A stretch of 60,392 nucleotides of DNA from an uncultured Eubacteriales bacterium (GCA_949292725.1 CASFAQ010000001.1:1-60392); one strand, 5' to 3'. Positions 26,787 to 37,039 are shown, numbered from the stretch's first letter. Translations and numbers: made by a program. Notes: generated by a model not told the origin, from the letters alone.

Positions 26787-27575
26787 TTATAATGCAACAT
26801 CCAATATCATCATCAGTAAGAATCCGACCACAAAACCCAATGTGCCAATAGTATCCCTCTCGCTCATGTGAGCCTGCGGAATAAGTTCTTCCACAACCAC
26901 ATATATCATAGTTCCCGCGGCAAGCGATAAAAGAAGAGGAAGCGCAGGCTGTATAAATCCCGAAAGAGCTGCCGCCATAACTCCAAAAACCGGCTCTACC
27001 GCTGCTGACAGACTTCCCGTTAAAAAAGCCTTCTTTTTACTCATGCCATCTCCTATAAGAGGAAGCGCAACCGCTGTTCCCTCCGGATAATTCTGTATAC
27101 CTATACCTATGGCAAGAGCAATCGCCCCGGACATAAGACCCGCATTTGACGGTTCCTGTGTTGCAAGAGAAAACGCCAGTCCCACTGCAATACCCTCGGG
27201 AATGTTATGGATGGTGATTGCCAGAATCATCATCACAGTATTCTTTTTAAGCGTGATATTTTTACTTCTGCATTTCATTTTTTCATATTTTTTCTTCATA
27301 AATCTGTCCGCAGCCAGAAGGAGCATCACTCCTGCGATGAATCCTCCCGAAACAATCAGCCAGCTTATCTGGCCATCTGCGTTGGCAGCCTCTATCCCCG
27401 GAACAAGAAGCGACCATATCGATGCCGCGACCATAACTCCCCCGGCAAATCCCAGAAAAACCTTTTGTATATCATCACCGGGTTTTCTTGTAACAAAAAA
27501 TACATTAAAAGCTCCAAGCGTTGTTATGGAAAATGTAAATAAAGTACCTATTAACGCAAATATTACACCATTCAT
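26787..27575 (-). CDS. ZIP-family divalent metal transporter
   Basis: Membrane importer of zinc or related divalent metals, GufA/ZupT group. The 262-residue protein has about eight membrane segments with the paired metal motifs HNIPEGIAVGLAFS and NYPEGTAVALPL, and a late EELIPQAHMSE. A short basic cytoplasmic loop (FMKKKYEKMKCRSKN) lies between segments 3 and 4. It probably shares a transcript with the HD gene downstream. Together with ZnuABC and FeoB this shows broad divalent-metal uptake. Confidence 0.9.
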   Translation of the reverse strand: MNGVIFALIGTLFTFSITTLGAFNVFFVTRKPGDDIQKVFLGFAGGVMVAASIWSLLVPGIEAANADGQISWLIVSGGFIAGVMLLLAADRFMKKKYEKMKCRSKNITLKKNTVMMILAITIHNIPEGIAVGLAFSLATQEPSNAGLMSGAIALAIGIGIQNYPEGTAVALPLIGDGMSKKKAFLTGSLSAAVEPVFGVMAAALSGFIQPALPLLLSLAAGTMIYVVVEELIPQAHMSERDTIGTLGFVVGFLLMMILDVAL

Positions 27576-27633
27576 TCAATCACCTCTGGTTAATATATTC
27601 ACAGAAGATTAAATTGTTCCCCAAAAATTTCAT

Positions 27634-27662
27634 TTGACTATAGCGAACAAGTATAATATTTT
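27634..27662 (+). promoter_or_regulatory. Possible promoter of the L,D-transpeptidase gene
   Basis: TTGACT (27634-27639), 17-base spacer, TATTTT (27657-27662). The -10 box is weak, so the call is tentative. AAAGGAG precedes the start codon. Confidence 0.4.
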
Positions 27663-27695
27663 ATAAGAGGGAATATAGTTTACAAAGGAGATAAT

Positions 27696-29453
27696 ATGAA
27701 AAAACGAACATTGATACTGATAGGGGCATTATTACTGACAATCCCTTTATCCACAGCATGCTACACAGCCTACAGCACATATAACACCATAGAAGATACG
27801 GATAATGACCAGATACATACTGCTGCTCCCACGGATATTCCTTCACCAGAGCCTACGGCATATAACGCTCCGGATATGGCATCGAGCGCTCCCGTAAAGA
27901 CGCCGCGTCCATCTCCCAAGCCGACTCCGACTATGGATCCGGACACCTGGGATTATGATAACAACAGTGACGTAAATATGGTATATACGGAACCTGAGGA
28001 TACACCCGATAAGATGCCTTATGAAATTCATGTAAACAAACAGATGAACTGCATCACAGTATATAAGGTCAACAAAAAAGGAAAGTATACTAAACCTGTT
28101 AAGGCAATGGTGTGCTCTGCAGGAAGCAAGACCCCGATCGGGACATTCCATACAAGCACCAAATATTACTGGAAAGCAATGATACATGACGTATGGGCAC
28201 AATACGCCACAAGGATTACCGGGGATATACTGTTTCATTCTGTTCCATATGAGGACCACGAAAAGAATACTCTTATTTCCAATTATTATAACAGACTTGG
28301 AAGCACGGCTTCAGCCGGATGTATACGCCTCTCTGTAAGAGACGCCAAATGGCTTATGGAGAACTGTCCGTCCGGAACAACTGTAGTCATATATAACAGT
28401 TCAAGTGCAGGTCCGCTCGGAAAACCTAATCCCATACGCATACCTTCGCAATGCAAATGGGACCCTACGGATCCTGACGCGCGTAACCCTCTAAAGAGCA
28501 AAAAAAGCACTATTACGGGTGTTAAGGACCGTACTGTTGAACGTGGGCAGGCCGTAAACTGTCTTGAAAATGTTACTGCATTTGATAAGCATACATACAC
28601 CATGAGTACGTCGAACATATCCGTGAAAACAAAGCTCGATGTTAAGAAACCGGGAACATACAAAGTCAGGTATACATTTAAGGACTCAAACGGAAAAGTC
28701 ATAAAAAAGACCGCCACATACACCGTTGAGGATACCACCACTCCGGTTATATCGGGAATATCCGAAAAGTACTATGTGCGCGATGCCGGTAAAGTAAGTA
28801 AAAACAGTATATATAAAGCAATATCCCTAACCGATAACGGATACAGCCTTAGCAAAAAGGATCACCTTACGGTAGAATATTCAGACAACAAAGCTGTAAT
28901 TACCGCTACGGATGACTATGGACATACAAAGACCATGAATGTAAAAGTAATAGAGGATAGCACTCCTCCCGTACTTAAGCTAAAAGATGGAGAAAAGACC
29001 GAATATCCGATATCGCAGACCATCAACGAAAGCTTTGCAAGAGGCAGGATAAAAACAGTTTCCGATAATATCGCAAAGCTTAACACGAATAGTGTAAGGA
29101 TAACGATAAAGCCTGACGGCTGGGGCGTTACCATAATATATGACGTATACGATTACGCAGGCAATAAAGCCTCCGCAAGCGAATACATCCGATTTGAAAA
29201 GGTACGCATTACCATTCCAAAAGAGATACAGACCGTAAAGAATATTAAAAGCGATAAAGAGCTCAAAAAACTTATATCGGTTGTCTCCGAAAAAACAGAA
29301 AAGCCTATAAAATACGATCTCACTATTACGCGAAAGAAGCTTAAAAAAATAAAAGGCTTTAAATTATATCAGGTCAAATACAATATTACCTACAGTTCAT
29401 CCGCAGGAAGTAAAAAAGTTGTTAAGACCCTAAAAGTCCGCGCGGCAGACTAA
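27696..29453 (+). CDS. Exported L,D-transpeptidase (YkuD) with Ig-like domains
   Basis: Catalyses L,D (3-3) peptidoglycan cross-links or attaches proteins to the wall. The 585-residue protein has an export signal ending LSTAC, which could be a lipoprotein cut site although Ser at -3 is unusual. A Pro/Thr-rich stretch follows (TDIPSPEPT, TPRPSPKPTPT), then the YkuD domain at about residues 105-235 with the catalytic motif HSVPYE and SAGCIRLS (the active Cys is in the latter). The C-terminal 330 residues form about three beta-sandwich Ig-like modules (for example DTTTPVISGISEKYYV, DSTPPVLKL), of the DUF5011 style. Its own terminator follows. Confidence 0.88.
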   Translation: MKKRTLILIGALLLTIPLSTACYTAYSTYNTIEDTDNDQIHTAAPTDIPSPEPTAYNAPDMASSAPVKTPRPSPKPTPTMDPDTWDYDNNSDVNMVYTEPEDTPDKMPYEIHVNKQMNCITVYKVNKKGKYTKPVKAMVCSAGSKTPIGTFHTSTKYYWKAMIHDVWAQYATRITGDILFHSVPYEDHEKNTLISNYYNRLGSTASAGCIRLSVRDAKWLMENCPSGTTVVIYNSSSAGPLGKPNPIRIPSQCKWDPTDPDARNPLKSKKSTITGVKDRTVERGQAVNCLENVTAFDKHTYTMSTSNISVKTKLDVKKPGTYKVRYTFKDSNGKVIKKTATYTVEDTTTPVISGISEKYYVRDAGKVSKNSIYKAISLTDNGYSLSKKDHLTVEYSDNKAVITATDDYGHTKTMNVKVIEDSTPPVLKLKDGEKTEYPISQTINESFARGRIKTVSDNIAKLNTNSVRITIKPDGWGVTIIYDVYDYAGNKASASEYIRFEKVRITIPKEIQTVKNIKSDKELKKLISVVSEKTEKPIKYDLTITRKKLKKIKGFKLYQVKYNITYSSSAGSKKVVKTLKVRAAD

Positions 29454-29465
29454 TATATACAAAAA

Positions 29466-29501
29466 ACAGACCGTAAAGTCAGTTTTGACACTACGGTCTG
29501 T
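29466..29501. terminator. Bidirectional intrinsic terminator
   Basis: A perfect 10-bp stem ACAGACCGTA/TACGGTCTGT with an inner GTCA/TGAC pair is flanked by an A-run on the left and T-run on the right. It lies between the convergent L,D-transpeptidase and GH43 genes and can stop both. Confidence 0.85.
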
Positions 29502-29514
29502 TTTTATATCAGTA

Positions 29515-31135
29515 TTATTTTATCCTTTTCCTTGCCGAATATTTTCCGTATACAGTGCTTCCGTCACTATTCTTGGCGCATGCCCTGACCTTAATATAAT
29601 ATGTCTTTTTGCCTTTTAGCTTCTTTAAGGTAACCTTTGTTTTTTTCTTAAACAACAAGCTTCTTCACGCCTTTTTTCATTTTCTTGCCGGCAGAATAGA
29701 TAACCTCGTATTTTTCTGCGCCTCTTACCTTTTTCCATTTTAATACTACCTTCCCCGATTTCTTCCTCCTGACAGTAAGTTTCTTTACTTTTGAAAGAAT
29801 TATTCTTTCTGCCAAAGGCGCTACATCGCTATGGTTCTCCGTCTGTACAGGCAAAGTAACTGACGGCGGGTCTGCATCTCCCATATATTCAGCCTCTCCC
29901 GTAAGTTCATTTTGTACGTGAAAATAATCTACATCTACATATCCGCCCTCTAAGGAAGTCGCATAGTTAAAGATTCCCACTCTTATTCCCATGAACATCG
30001 GGCTTATATCATACTGTGTATATGCGGACGTTCCTATTCTGTTCCATGTCCTTCCATCATAACTGTAATAAAAGTCCATCTGATCATATTCCTTTTGTGT
30101 ATCCGCAAACAGGAACTCAGCTTTAAGGTATACTATATCACTTTCACAGGGTACAGCTTCAACAACATCAGCATCCTCATTATTTACGCCGTTATTATTG
30201 GAACCGTCTACCATAATGATATCCTTAGTGCCATCCTCATTACATTTTACTCCCACATAGCCATATTTATTGGCCAGCCATCATCCGTCCACGTAAGCTT
30301 TGTAAGAACAGGCACTCTCCCTATTCCGTTATGGTCCTGAAACATGTAGCAGTACCATTCTCCCTGTGTTGTATCAATAATTCCTCCCTGGGCAACTCCA
30401 TTTCCAAGATTTTCAACTCCAAAATTATCAAATCTTGTCTTTAAAACTATCCGTGTTTTCCAGTCTTCATTTGTTCCCGGAAACACCGTGCTTCTGTGCA
30501 CAACTTCTGTTCTGACGTTCGGATGTGCATTTATCGTGAATACATAATAATACCCATCTTTGTAATATACATGGCTTCCTTCATTACCAAGCCCTCCGGC
30601 GCCCGGAAACATTTCTTTTCCATTTTCGTCTATATTACCTTCAAACATAACGCCACATCTGCCGCCATTCTTAACCCCTGACAGATCATCATTGAGCTCA
30701 ACATACTGTATGGTGTTGTTGCCATATACAAGATAGCATGCGCCATCATTGGCATCATCCCAAAACAAGGCGCAATCGTGATAACTGCCCATTGTCCCGC
30801 GCCATACATGTTCCTGCCATTAATAAGATTGGCGGCATCACTGTCATCAAGTCTGTCAAACACATAATTTACAGTCTCCCAGTTTACAAGGTCCGTTGAT
30901 TTGAGTATCGGACATCCGGGCGACATATGCATTGTTGTGCTTACCATATAATAATTTTCGCCAACTCGTATCATGTCCATATCAGGCACATCTGAATATA
31001 TATTAGGATTAAAAAATGTACCGTCTCCAATGTCCGATGTTGACGAAGATCGTGCTTTTACGGTTTGTGGCATTTGTGTCATGCTTAATACTGCAACAAT
31101 AGCATAAATCATTATTTTTTTATTCTGTTAATCAC
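29515..31135 (-). pseudogene. Disrupted secreted GH43-family glycosidase with C-terminal Fn3-like domain
   Basis: Pieces in several frames together spell a secreted GH43 enzyme. The start is a GTG at 31135 after GGAGAG; a run of seven A (eight would restore frame) separates INRIKK from the rest of the signal peptide (IMIYAIVAVL). The GH43 part begins NPNIYSDVPDMD and YYMVSTTMHMSPGCP, breaks after YGAGQWA (frame 30630-31112), resumes at SYHDCALFWDD (frame 30247-30792) with about 40 residues missing, and keeps the acid motif EGSHVYYKDGYYYVF. A one-base loss near GWP moves to a third frame (29648-30256: NKYGYVGVKCNEDG), and one extra T near VKKLVV moves to a fourth, which holds the end of an Fn3-like domain (TYYIKVRACAKN). 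Substrate class is probably xylan or arabinan. Real decay or sequence error cannot be told apart here. Confidence 0.75.
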
Positions 31136-31156
31136 TATTGTCTCTCCTTCCATATA

Positions 31157-33404
31157 TTACTTTACCTTTATTCCTCTAAAAAGCTTCTTGTATTTCTTTA
31201 ATGCTTTCTTTGGAACCTTTACTGACGTATTCTTTGCAGTTTTACCGAATGCATTCTTACCAACCTTCTGTATTTTTGTTCCTTTTACGACAATCTTCTT
31301 TAAACCGGTACAATTAGCAAATGCCTTATTTCCGATTTTGGTAACATTTTTTCCAATGATAACATTCTTAAGTTTTTTGCATCCCTTAAACGCCCCGTTG
31401 CTTATCGCGGTTATTTTGTACTTGGCGCCTCCTATCGATACTGTGCTTCCGATAACGGCTGATTTGACTTTTTTACCGACCATTTTTATAATAGATACGC
31501 TTCCACCGCCTGATTTGGACACTGCGGTCACCTTATAGGTGAATTTTCCGACAGTTATGACTAAGCCCTTTGTAACTCCGGCAACGCCCGTATCGACATT
31601 ATTCTGACCGACCGGATTCTGTACGGTTACAGCAGGAGGAGTATCCTTAATCTGATTACTGTTCTCGGTTGCCATTGACGTAACCGTAACCTTAAGGCTT
31701 ACCTCTTCATATTCACAGGCAAGCTCCAGATCACCGTACATATACAGCACTGGTTCGCCGTCAACATCAAAATGCACCGTTCTAAGTCCGGTATTACGCG
31801 AACCCACATTTCCGTTAGCATCTACGGGTCTTGCATGATATACGAATACAAGATTGCCCGCAGCGTCTCTGGTATATGAATTGTGTCCCGGACCGGCCTC
31901 GCCCTCTACCGCACGAGGGTATAATATGGGATAATTACTTTTGGTCCATGATTCCGATGAAAGGAGGTCTGCATCAATATCAGCCTTTAGCAGCCCTACA
32001 CAATATGTTGCGCCTACGGCTGATCCCGAAAATGTTATATAAATATTGTCCTCTGCAATTATTGCATAAGGTCCCTCATCAACGGGTGTATCATCATTAT
32101 TGTCCCATCCGTAATCCGGTCTACATAAAAGTGTTGGTTCGCTCGTAAGCTTCCACGGCATGGAAGGATCAATCGTGGCTATGAATATAATGGAACCGGT
32201 TTCCCTTCCAAAATCTCTCTGTGTCCAACATACATAAGTTTCACCGTGAAGTTCAAATGAAGTCATATCAAGCGTTATTCCGCCTACATCCGTTGCCTCC
32301 TTAAGAGGTCTGTCATCCATTCCCAAAAATCTTATAGGTCTGTCCCAGTCTTCCTTTTTCGTCATATCATCACCACCTAATTTCATGACGAAACACTGGA
32401 CATCCCATCCTCCTGCAGGGTTTGCTGCAAAGAAAATATATGTATGTCTGCCTATTTTGTGAATCTCCGGCGCCCACAGAACCATATTTACATCATCATA
32501 ATCGTCAACGGAAAGTATAACGCTTTCCTCTGCATCCTTAAGGCCCTCTATTGTCTCTGATTTTCTGATTCCGAATGTTGCATTACCGTTACTGTCGTCG
32601 GTTGCAATGAAATAATAATACCCATCGTCCTCATTATAATAGATGCACGGGTCCGCCCTGTTAACTCCAAGCGACGTATCGGCAGAAGCTTTCATAGACG
32701 GTGCTCTCTGTATATATCCCGTTACATAATATTCTCCCTCTTTTTCAAAATCGATGCCGCTCATATCCCAGTCCACTGCCTTTTCAGCTGTGGAGCCATC
32801 GCTGTACTGCAACTGCACCTTAGTATTCCTAAGCTGCTCTTTGCAAGCGTCCGCCCCATTATCAGTGTAAAGTTTAACCTCAGGTACCGTTACACCCGTG
32901 TTATATATCGTACTGAATTTGCTCACAAGTTTTTTTCCAACCGACTCAGGCACGTAGAAATAATTACGCTCGCACGCGCCCTCTATCCGGGTTTCCTCGG
33001 ATTGGATATCAAATGCGCTTCCCTCCGATGTATCAGCAGTAAGATTCAGCACGTCAGAGGCCGCAGTTTCTGACGAATCTGTACGGATTGATACTATTCC
33101 ATACTGTCCGTCCTTCATGTAGAAAACATAAGGATTGATAAGATTCTTCGGATTGAGTTTTCCATTAGACGAAATTTCCGCTTTAGCATACATAAGTCCG
33201 CAATTACCATATAACGCCTTCCCCATATGTATTCTGCAATCTCTCATCGCACGAAATTACAGAATGAATGAGAAAATTCTCCATAAAGTCCTTTGCCGGA
33301 TCGCTTTCTGCCGCATTTCCTGTTCCGCCTCTGATACATACCGTTCCCAGAATAAGCGACCCCGACAGCAACCATGATACTAATTTTTTCAGTTGTTTTT
33401 TCAT
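31157..33404 (-). pseudogene. Secreted GH43-family glycosidase with LRR_5 C-terminus, frameshifted near its N-terminus
   Basis: The signal peptide and first residues are at 33204-33404 (MKKQLKKLVSWLLSGSLIL). The remainder, 696 residues, is in another frame (31157-33247). The shift lies near 33205-33225, where VIW-stop in one frame and YGNCGLMYAKAEIS in the other meet. The long part has an Ig-like region (about 60-180), a five-bladed GH43 domain (VNRADPCIYYNEDDGYYYF, VLWAPEIHKIG, DEGPYAIIAEDN, GPGHNSYTRD), a Ser/Thr-rich linker, and a C-terminal BspA-like LRR_5 module (YKITAISNGAFKGCKKLKNV, KNAFGKTAKN). LRR_5 modules may attach the enzyme to the cell surface. It resembles arabinofuranosidase/arabinanase members. 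The enzyme core itself looks intact. Confidence 0.75.
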
Positions 33405-33409
33405 ATTTA

Positions 33410-34176
33410 CTAAACCCCTTTCCTTAAAAGTTTTTTATATGCAGACGCCTTCTTTTTGGGAAGTTTTATTTTAATGGAAGCATGTGCCTTTTTAAAAGCT
33501 CCATACCCAACCTTTTTTAGAACCTTTGATTTTACTACAACCCTTTTAAGATTTCTGCATCCATAAGATGCTTTCTTTCCAATTTTAGCTACATTTGCGC
33601 CTATTGTTACTTTTTTAAGTTTTTTACAGTTCTTAAATGCCTCGTCTGCTATTCTTGTAATCTTATAATTCTTTCCATTAATCCTTAGTATGTTCATAAC
33701 TGACCGGCGAATCCTTTACAGTCGTTGTCACATCTTATCACAACATAATCATATGCATTCCTCAGATCTTCCTGCATATACGAGCCCGTCATATAATAAT
33801 ATCCGTCATCTTCATTATACATAATAAACAGATCCGCTTCATCTGCTTTTCTGAACAGTGACGGCGAAGCAATCCTGCACATGTTATCCGGATACAGAAT
33901 GGGTCTGTCATTATTAAGTCCGGTAAAACTCTCGCCATCTGTTGATATTGCGTAGTACAATACATTTGTGCGCCTGTTATCCGTGTAATTTCCCGAAGGA
34001 AATTGTGCATGCTCAACTCCCATATTATACTCGTACTCTGCCGAATATGTCGCCAGATACGTCGTCACGGTCTCCCCGGAAGCATATGCATCTTCCTCAT
34101 ACATGTACAGCGACGTTATACAGAGCGTGACCACAAGAATTCCTGCTAATAATTTCCCCATTAATTTTACCTTCAT
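33410..34176 (-). pseudogene. Remnant of a secreted GH43-type protein joined to an LRR_5 tail
   Basis: The first 160 codons (33694-34176) start with a signal peptide (MKVKLMGKLLAGILVVTL) and then the beginning of a GH43-like domain (SPSLFRKADEADLFIMYNEDDGYYYMTGSYM), stopping at GFAGQL. The next frame (33410-33697) is an LRR_5 module (YKITRIADEAFKNCKKLKKV) like the tail of the neighbouring gene. The middle of the glycosidase, probably several hundred residues, is missing. The stop and the second start overlap (ATGA). I read it as an internal deletion of a third gene of the same family as its neighbours. Confidence 0.7.
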
Positions 34177-34345
34177 AAAAGCCCCTCCTTCATAGCTTTA
34201 CTGCATGTTCATATCTATAATTATATTCTTACACATCTTGTTCTTCCATGGGCTTTCTTGTGAAAAAATTGACTTTTTTTCCACATTATTCTCTTGGTTT
34301 TATTTTATAATTGGTATAACCTAAATAGCAGAGAGGTGAAAAAAC

Positions 34346-35246
34346 ATGTTTAAAGTAGGATATTGCGGCTATAATATACGAAATGTAGATTATGATACTA
34401 TTGACCGTCCGGATGGTTCGTCTGATTATCTGTTTCTATATTTTATATCTCCAATGATAGTCGAGCTTGACGGTAATCGTATCAACGTGCCTGCTGAAAG
34501 TATGATGATATACACTCCCGGATACAGGCAATGGTATCATGCAGAAAAAAAAATTCAAGAACAGCTTTGTACATTTTACTGATGATGAAGGATTTTGCAG
34601 GAAGCTGAATCTTCCTTTAAACCGGATATTTACTGTGCCGGAGCCGGCTGAGATTAACGAAATGATTCGTCATATAGAATTCGAGTTCTTCACACACAAT
34701 GTCCACTATCTTGAGCAGACAGACTCATATGTAAGGTCTCTGCTGATTAAACTTTCCAGATGCCTCTTTGGCATCAAATCTGGCATTGTGGAGAAAAATA
34801 CCTTTAAGAAGTTCTTTGAAATACGTATGCACATTCTATCCAATCTTGATTATGACTGGAATACGGAAAACATGGCGGCTCTTGCGCATATGAGCAAAAG
34901 CCAGTTCTACAGATATTATACGACTATCTTTCATCAGCCTCCCAAAACAGAGCTTATTGAGGCGCGAATGGAATACGCCAAATACCTTCTTACCAACGAG
35001 GCTCTTCAGGTAGGTCAGATTGCACGTATGATAGGATATTCCAACGAATATCATTTTATACGTATATTTAAAGAGCATTACGGTTATAGTCCAAAGCAAT
35101 ATAGCAAAAAAAAAAGAGGATGCAGACACATCCCCTTAATCATCTCTGATATATTATTTAAGCAATCTTTGACTTTGCAAGTTCAACGAGTGCTGCAAAT
35201 CCTTCAGGATCACTTATTGCCATCTCTGAGAGCATCTTCCTGTTAA
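34346..35246 (+). pseudogene. AraC-family regulator, frameshifted in a run of nine A
   Basis: Probable regulator of the adjacent GH43 genes. The first frame (34346-34582) covers the start of the cupin-like sensing domain (YLFLYFISPMIVELDGN, MMIYTPGYRQWYHAEKK). The second (34539-35246) continues in register with KFKNSFVHFTDDEGF and holds two helix-turn-helix motifs (NTENMAALAHMSKSQFYRYYTTIF and VGQIARMIGYSNEYHFIRIFK, given in part). The break is a run of nine A near 34544-34552; eight would restore one frame. Near the end, ten A (nine expected) would change the tail: one fewer gives a stop at 35137-35139 instead of reading into rplT. Slippage at these A-runs could restore the protein in the cell. 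Confidence 0.8.
35106..35135 (-). terminator. Intrinsic terminator after rplT
   Basis: Minus-strand stem GGGGATG/CATCCTC (one G-U pair), six-base loop, then ten T. It ends the infC-rpmI-rplT transcript and overlaps the 3' end of the convergent AraC gene, whose coding A-run is the T-run of this terminator. Confidence 0.8.
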
Positions 35247-35514
35247 TATCTGCCTCAGCAAGCTTGAGTCCATACATGAATTTGCTGTATGATAATCCAT
35301 TCATCCTTGCAGCTGCGTTAATACGTGCAATCCAAAGTCTTCTGAACTGTCTTTTTCTCTGCTTTCTTCCTTCATATGATGTATTAAGCGCTCTCATCAC
35401 CGACTGCTTGGCGATTCTATACTGCTTTGATCTTGCTCCACGGTATCCCTTAGCAAGCTTCAAGACTTTCTTATGCTTTCTCTTAGCGTTCATTCCGCCT
35501 TTAATTCTAGCCAT
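35158..35514 (-). CDS. rplT: Large ribosomal subunit protein L20 (bL20)
   Basis: Early 50S assembly protein; in E. coli and Bacillus it is also the repressor of its own infC-rpmI-rplT operon. The 118-residue protein starts [22 protein letters not shown] and has the RNA-binding region [20 protein letters not shown]. Normal length. It is the likely ligand of the leader before infC. Confidence 0.96.
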   Translation of the reverse strand: MARIKGGMNAKRKHKKVLKLAKGYRGARSKQYRIAKQSVMRALNTSYEGRKQRKRQFRRLWIARINAAARMNGLSYSKFMYGLKLAEADINRKMLSEMAISDPEGFAALVELAKSKIA

Positions 35515-35541
35515 TATTAAAACCCTCCTAAATCAATCTTA

Positions 35542-35739
35542 TTACATATAAGGCATGCATCTCTTCATCTGCTTTACATTAGAAGCATCTATCTCTGTCT
35601 GCTTTCTGAGATTTCTCTTTCTTTTTCTCGTCTTCTTGTTAAGAATATGGCTCTTATTAGCCTTCATACGCATAAGCTTGCCTGTACCTGTTTTCTTAAA
35701 ACGCTTAGCTGCAGCGCTTCTTGTCTTCACCTTCGGCAT
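35542..35739 (-). CDS. rpmI: Large ribosomal subunit protein L35 (bL35)
   Basis: Small basic 50S protein, 65 residues, starting [20 protein letters not shown] with the motif [17 protein letters not shown]. It sits between infC and rplT as usual. Confidence 0.96.
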   Translation of the reverse strand: MPKVKTRSAAAKRFKKTGTGKLMRMKANKSHILNKKTRKRKRNLRKQTEIDASNVKQMKRCMPYM

Positions 35740-35752
35740 AATTATATCCTCC

Positions 35753-36259
35753 TTATTTCTTCTCAGTTAAAAACATCACCATGCTTCTGCCCTCGAGCTT
35801 AGCAGGTTTATCTACAACAGCAATGTCACTAAGTTTCTCATAAAATGAATCCAGAATCTGTCTTCCCACATTAATATGAGCCATCTCACGTCCTCTGAAT
35901 CTGAGCGACACCTTTACCTTATCGCCCTTGGTAAGAAACTTTTTAGCCATATTTGCTTTTGTATTCAAATCATTCATATCAATATTCGGCGAAAGTCTTA
36001 TCTCCTTAACTTCCGTCACCTTCTGCTTCTTTTTAGCTTCCTTTTCCTTACGCATCTGTTCATAACGGAACTTGCCGTAATCAACAATCTTGCATACTGG
36101 TGGTTTCGCATTCGGAGCTATCTTAACAAGGTCAAGGTCTGCATCCCTCGCAAGACGCATCGCCTCCTTTATCGACATAACTCCCATCTGTTCTCCGTTT
36201 TCATTGATAAGACGTACTTCCCTGTCCCTTATCTGTTCATTAATAAAAAAATCGCTAAT
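35753..36259 (-). CDS. infC: Translation initiation factor IF-3 with ATT start codon
   Basis: IF-3 proofreads the start codon and keeps ribosomal subunits apart. The coding frame is open further upstream, but the only ribosome site (GGAGGTG) lies seven bases before an ATT at 36259, giving (M)[17 protein letters not shown], which matches the N-terminus of other IF-3 proteins. The protein is 168 residues with the linker helix [17 protein letters not shown] and C-terminal domain [18 protein letters not shown] is the classic infC start in E. coli, where IF-3 represses its own translation by rejecting it. The same logic probably applies here. Confidence 0.93.
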   Translation of the reverse strand: MSDFFINEQIRDREVRLINENGEQMGVMSIKEAMRLARDADLDLVKIAPNAKPPVCKIVDYGKFRYEQMRKEKEAKKKQKVTEVKEIRLSPNIDMNDLNTKANMAKKFLTKGDKVKVSLRFRGREMAHINVGRQILDSFYEKLSDIAVVDKPAKLEGRSMVMFLTEKK

Positions 36260-36492
36260 TGCCGTGCACCTCCATAATAATATAGCTCCCGCATGATAAT
36301 GCAAGGAAAATAAAAAAAGCAGACAAAGCATCATTCTGTCTACTCATAAAACAAGATGAAATATCTGTCATAACATCCGACAGACTTTACATTCACCGTA
36401 AAATGTCTTATTATTAACCCAAGTCACACATATGTGCTAAGGTGAGAGTAGACTCACTCTGCTTTATTGTAATGTCTGCATCATCCGCAGCA
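36260..36492 (-). promoter_or_regulatory. infC-rpmI-rplT leader with attenuator (L20-leader-like)
   Basis: The leader of about 233 bases contains an internal terminator: stem GTAGACA/TGTCTGC (36337-36343 with 36319-36325) followed by seven T (36312-36318), about 55 bases before the infC start. Upstream segments could pair with either arm: GCAGACA near 36473-36479 is fully complementary to the right arm, and TCTGTC near 36380 to the left arm, so alternative folds are possible. A further hairpin CTGTC/GACAG lies at about 36367-36385. Similar leaders bound by L20 control this operon in Bacillus. Confidence 0.7.
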
Positions 36493-36498
36493 TTTGTT

Positions 36499-36527
36499 AT
36501 GATATCACCTTATCATACTCATGTCAA
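36499..36527 (-). promoter_or_regulatory. Promoter of infC-rpmI-rplT
   Basis: Minus-strand TTGACA (36522-36527), 17-base spacer, TATCAT (36499-36504). Predicted start is near 36492. The promoter lies just ahead of the divergent DUF2752 gene. Confidence 0.75.
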
Positions 36528-36553
36528 TAATTTTTTTAAAGGAATTTCCCGAT

Positions 36554-37027
36554 ATGAAATATAAACCATACGATACTTTACTGGATACATGCTCATATAT
36601 ATGCGGAATCATAATAATTCTGTTATTTACGGCATATAAACTCGCCTCATCCTACACGGATTTTGCCCTGAGTGATGTTATGGCTCCTTGCTTTTTTCAT
36701 TTAATTACGGGATATTACTGTCCCGGCTGTGGAGGAACACGTGCACTTGAATATATGGCATGCGGGCAACTGCTAAAAAGCCTGTACCATCATCCGGTCG
36801 TACTCTATACAGCCGTACCGGGCATATATTTTATGTTTACACAGACCATCTACAGACTAAGGGGAATATCCGTAAAATTCATTCACAGAAATTCCCCTTC
36901 CAAAGTATCCTTACATATCATGAGTGTACAACCGGTATACATATATATCGGTTGCGCGGTACTGATACTGCAATGCATCATCAAAAATGCATTGTATTAT
37001 CTGTTCGAAATCCATATAATCAGCTGA
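36554..37027 (+). CDS. DUF2752-family membrane protein
   Basis: The start at 36554 follows AAAGGA; the frame is open 11 codons upstream but that part overlaps the infC promoter. The 157-residue protein has membrane segments near residues 17-35, 75-95 and 120-145 and the family motif TGYYCPGCGGTRALEYM, whose two cysteines and small-residue run define DUF2752. The function of the family is unknown. It is convergent with the DUF4190 gene, 12 bases away. Confidence 0.8.
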   Translation: MKYKPYDTLLDTCSYICGIIIILLFTAYKLASSYTDFALSDVMAPCFFHLITGYYCPGCGGTRALEYMACGQLLKSLYHHPVVLYTAVPGIYFMFTQTIYRLRGISVKFIHRNSPSKVSLHIMSVQPVYIYIGCAVLILQCIIKNALYYLFEIHIIS

Positions 37028-37039
37028 TTAATAAGTATA

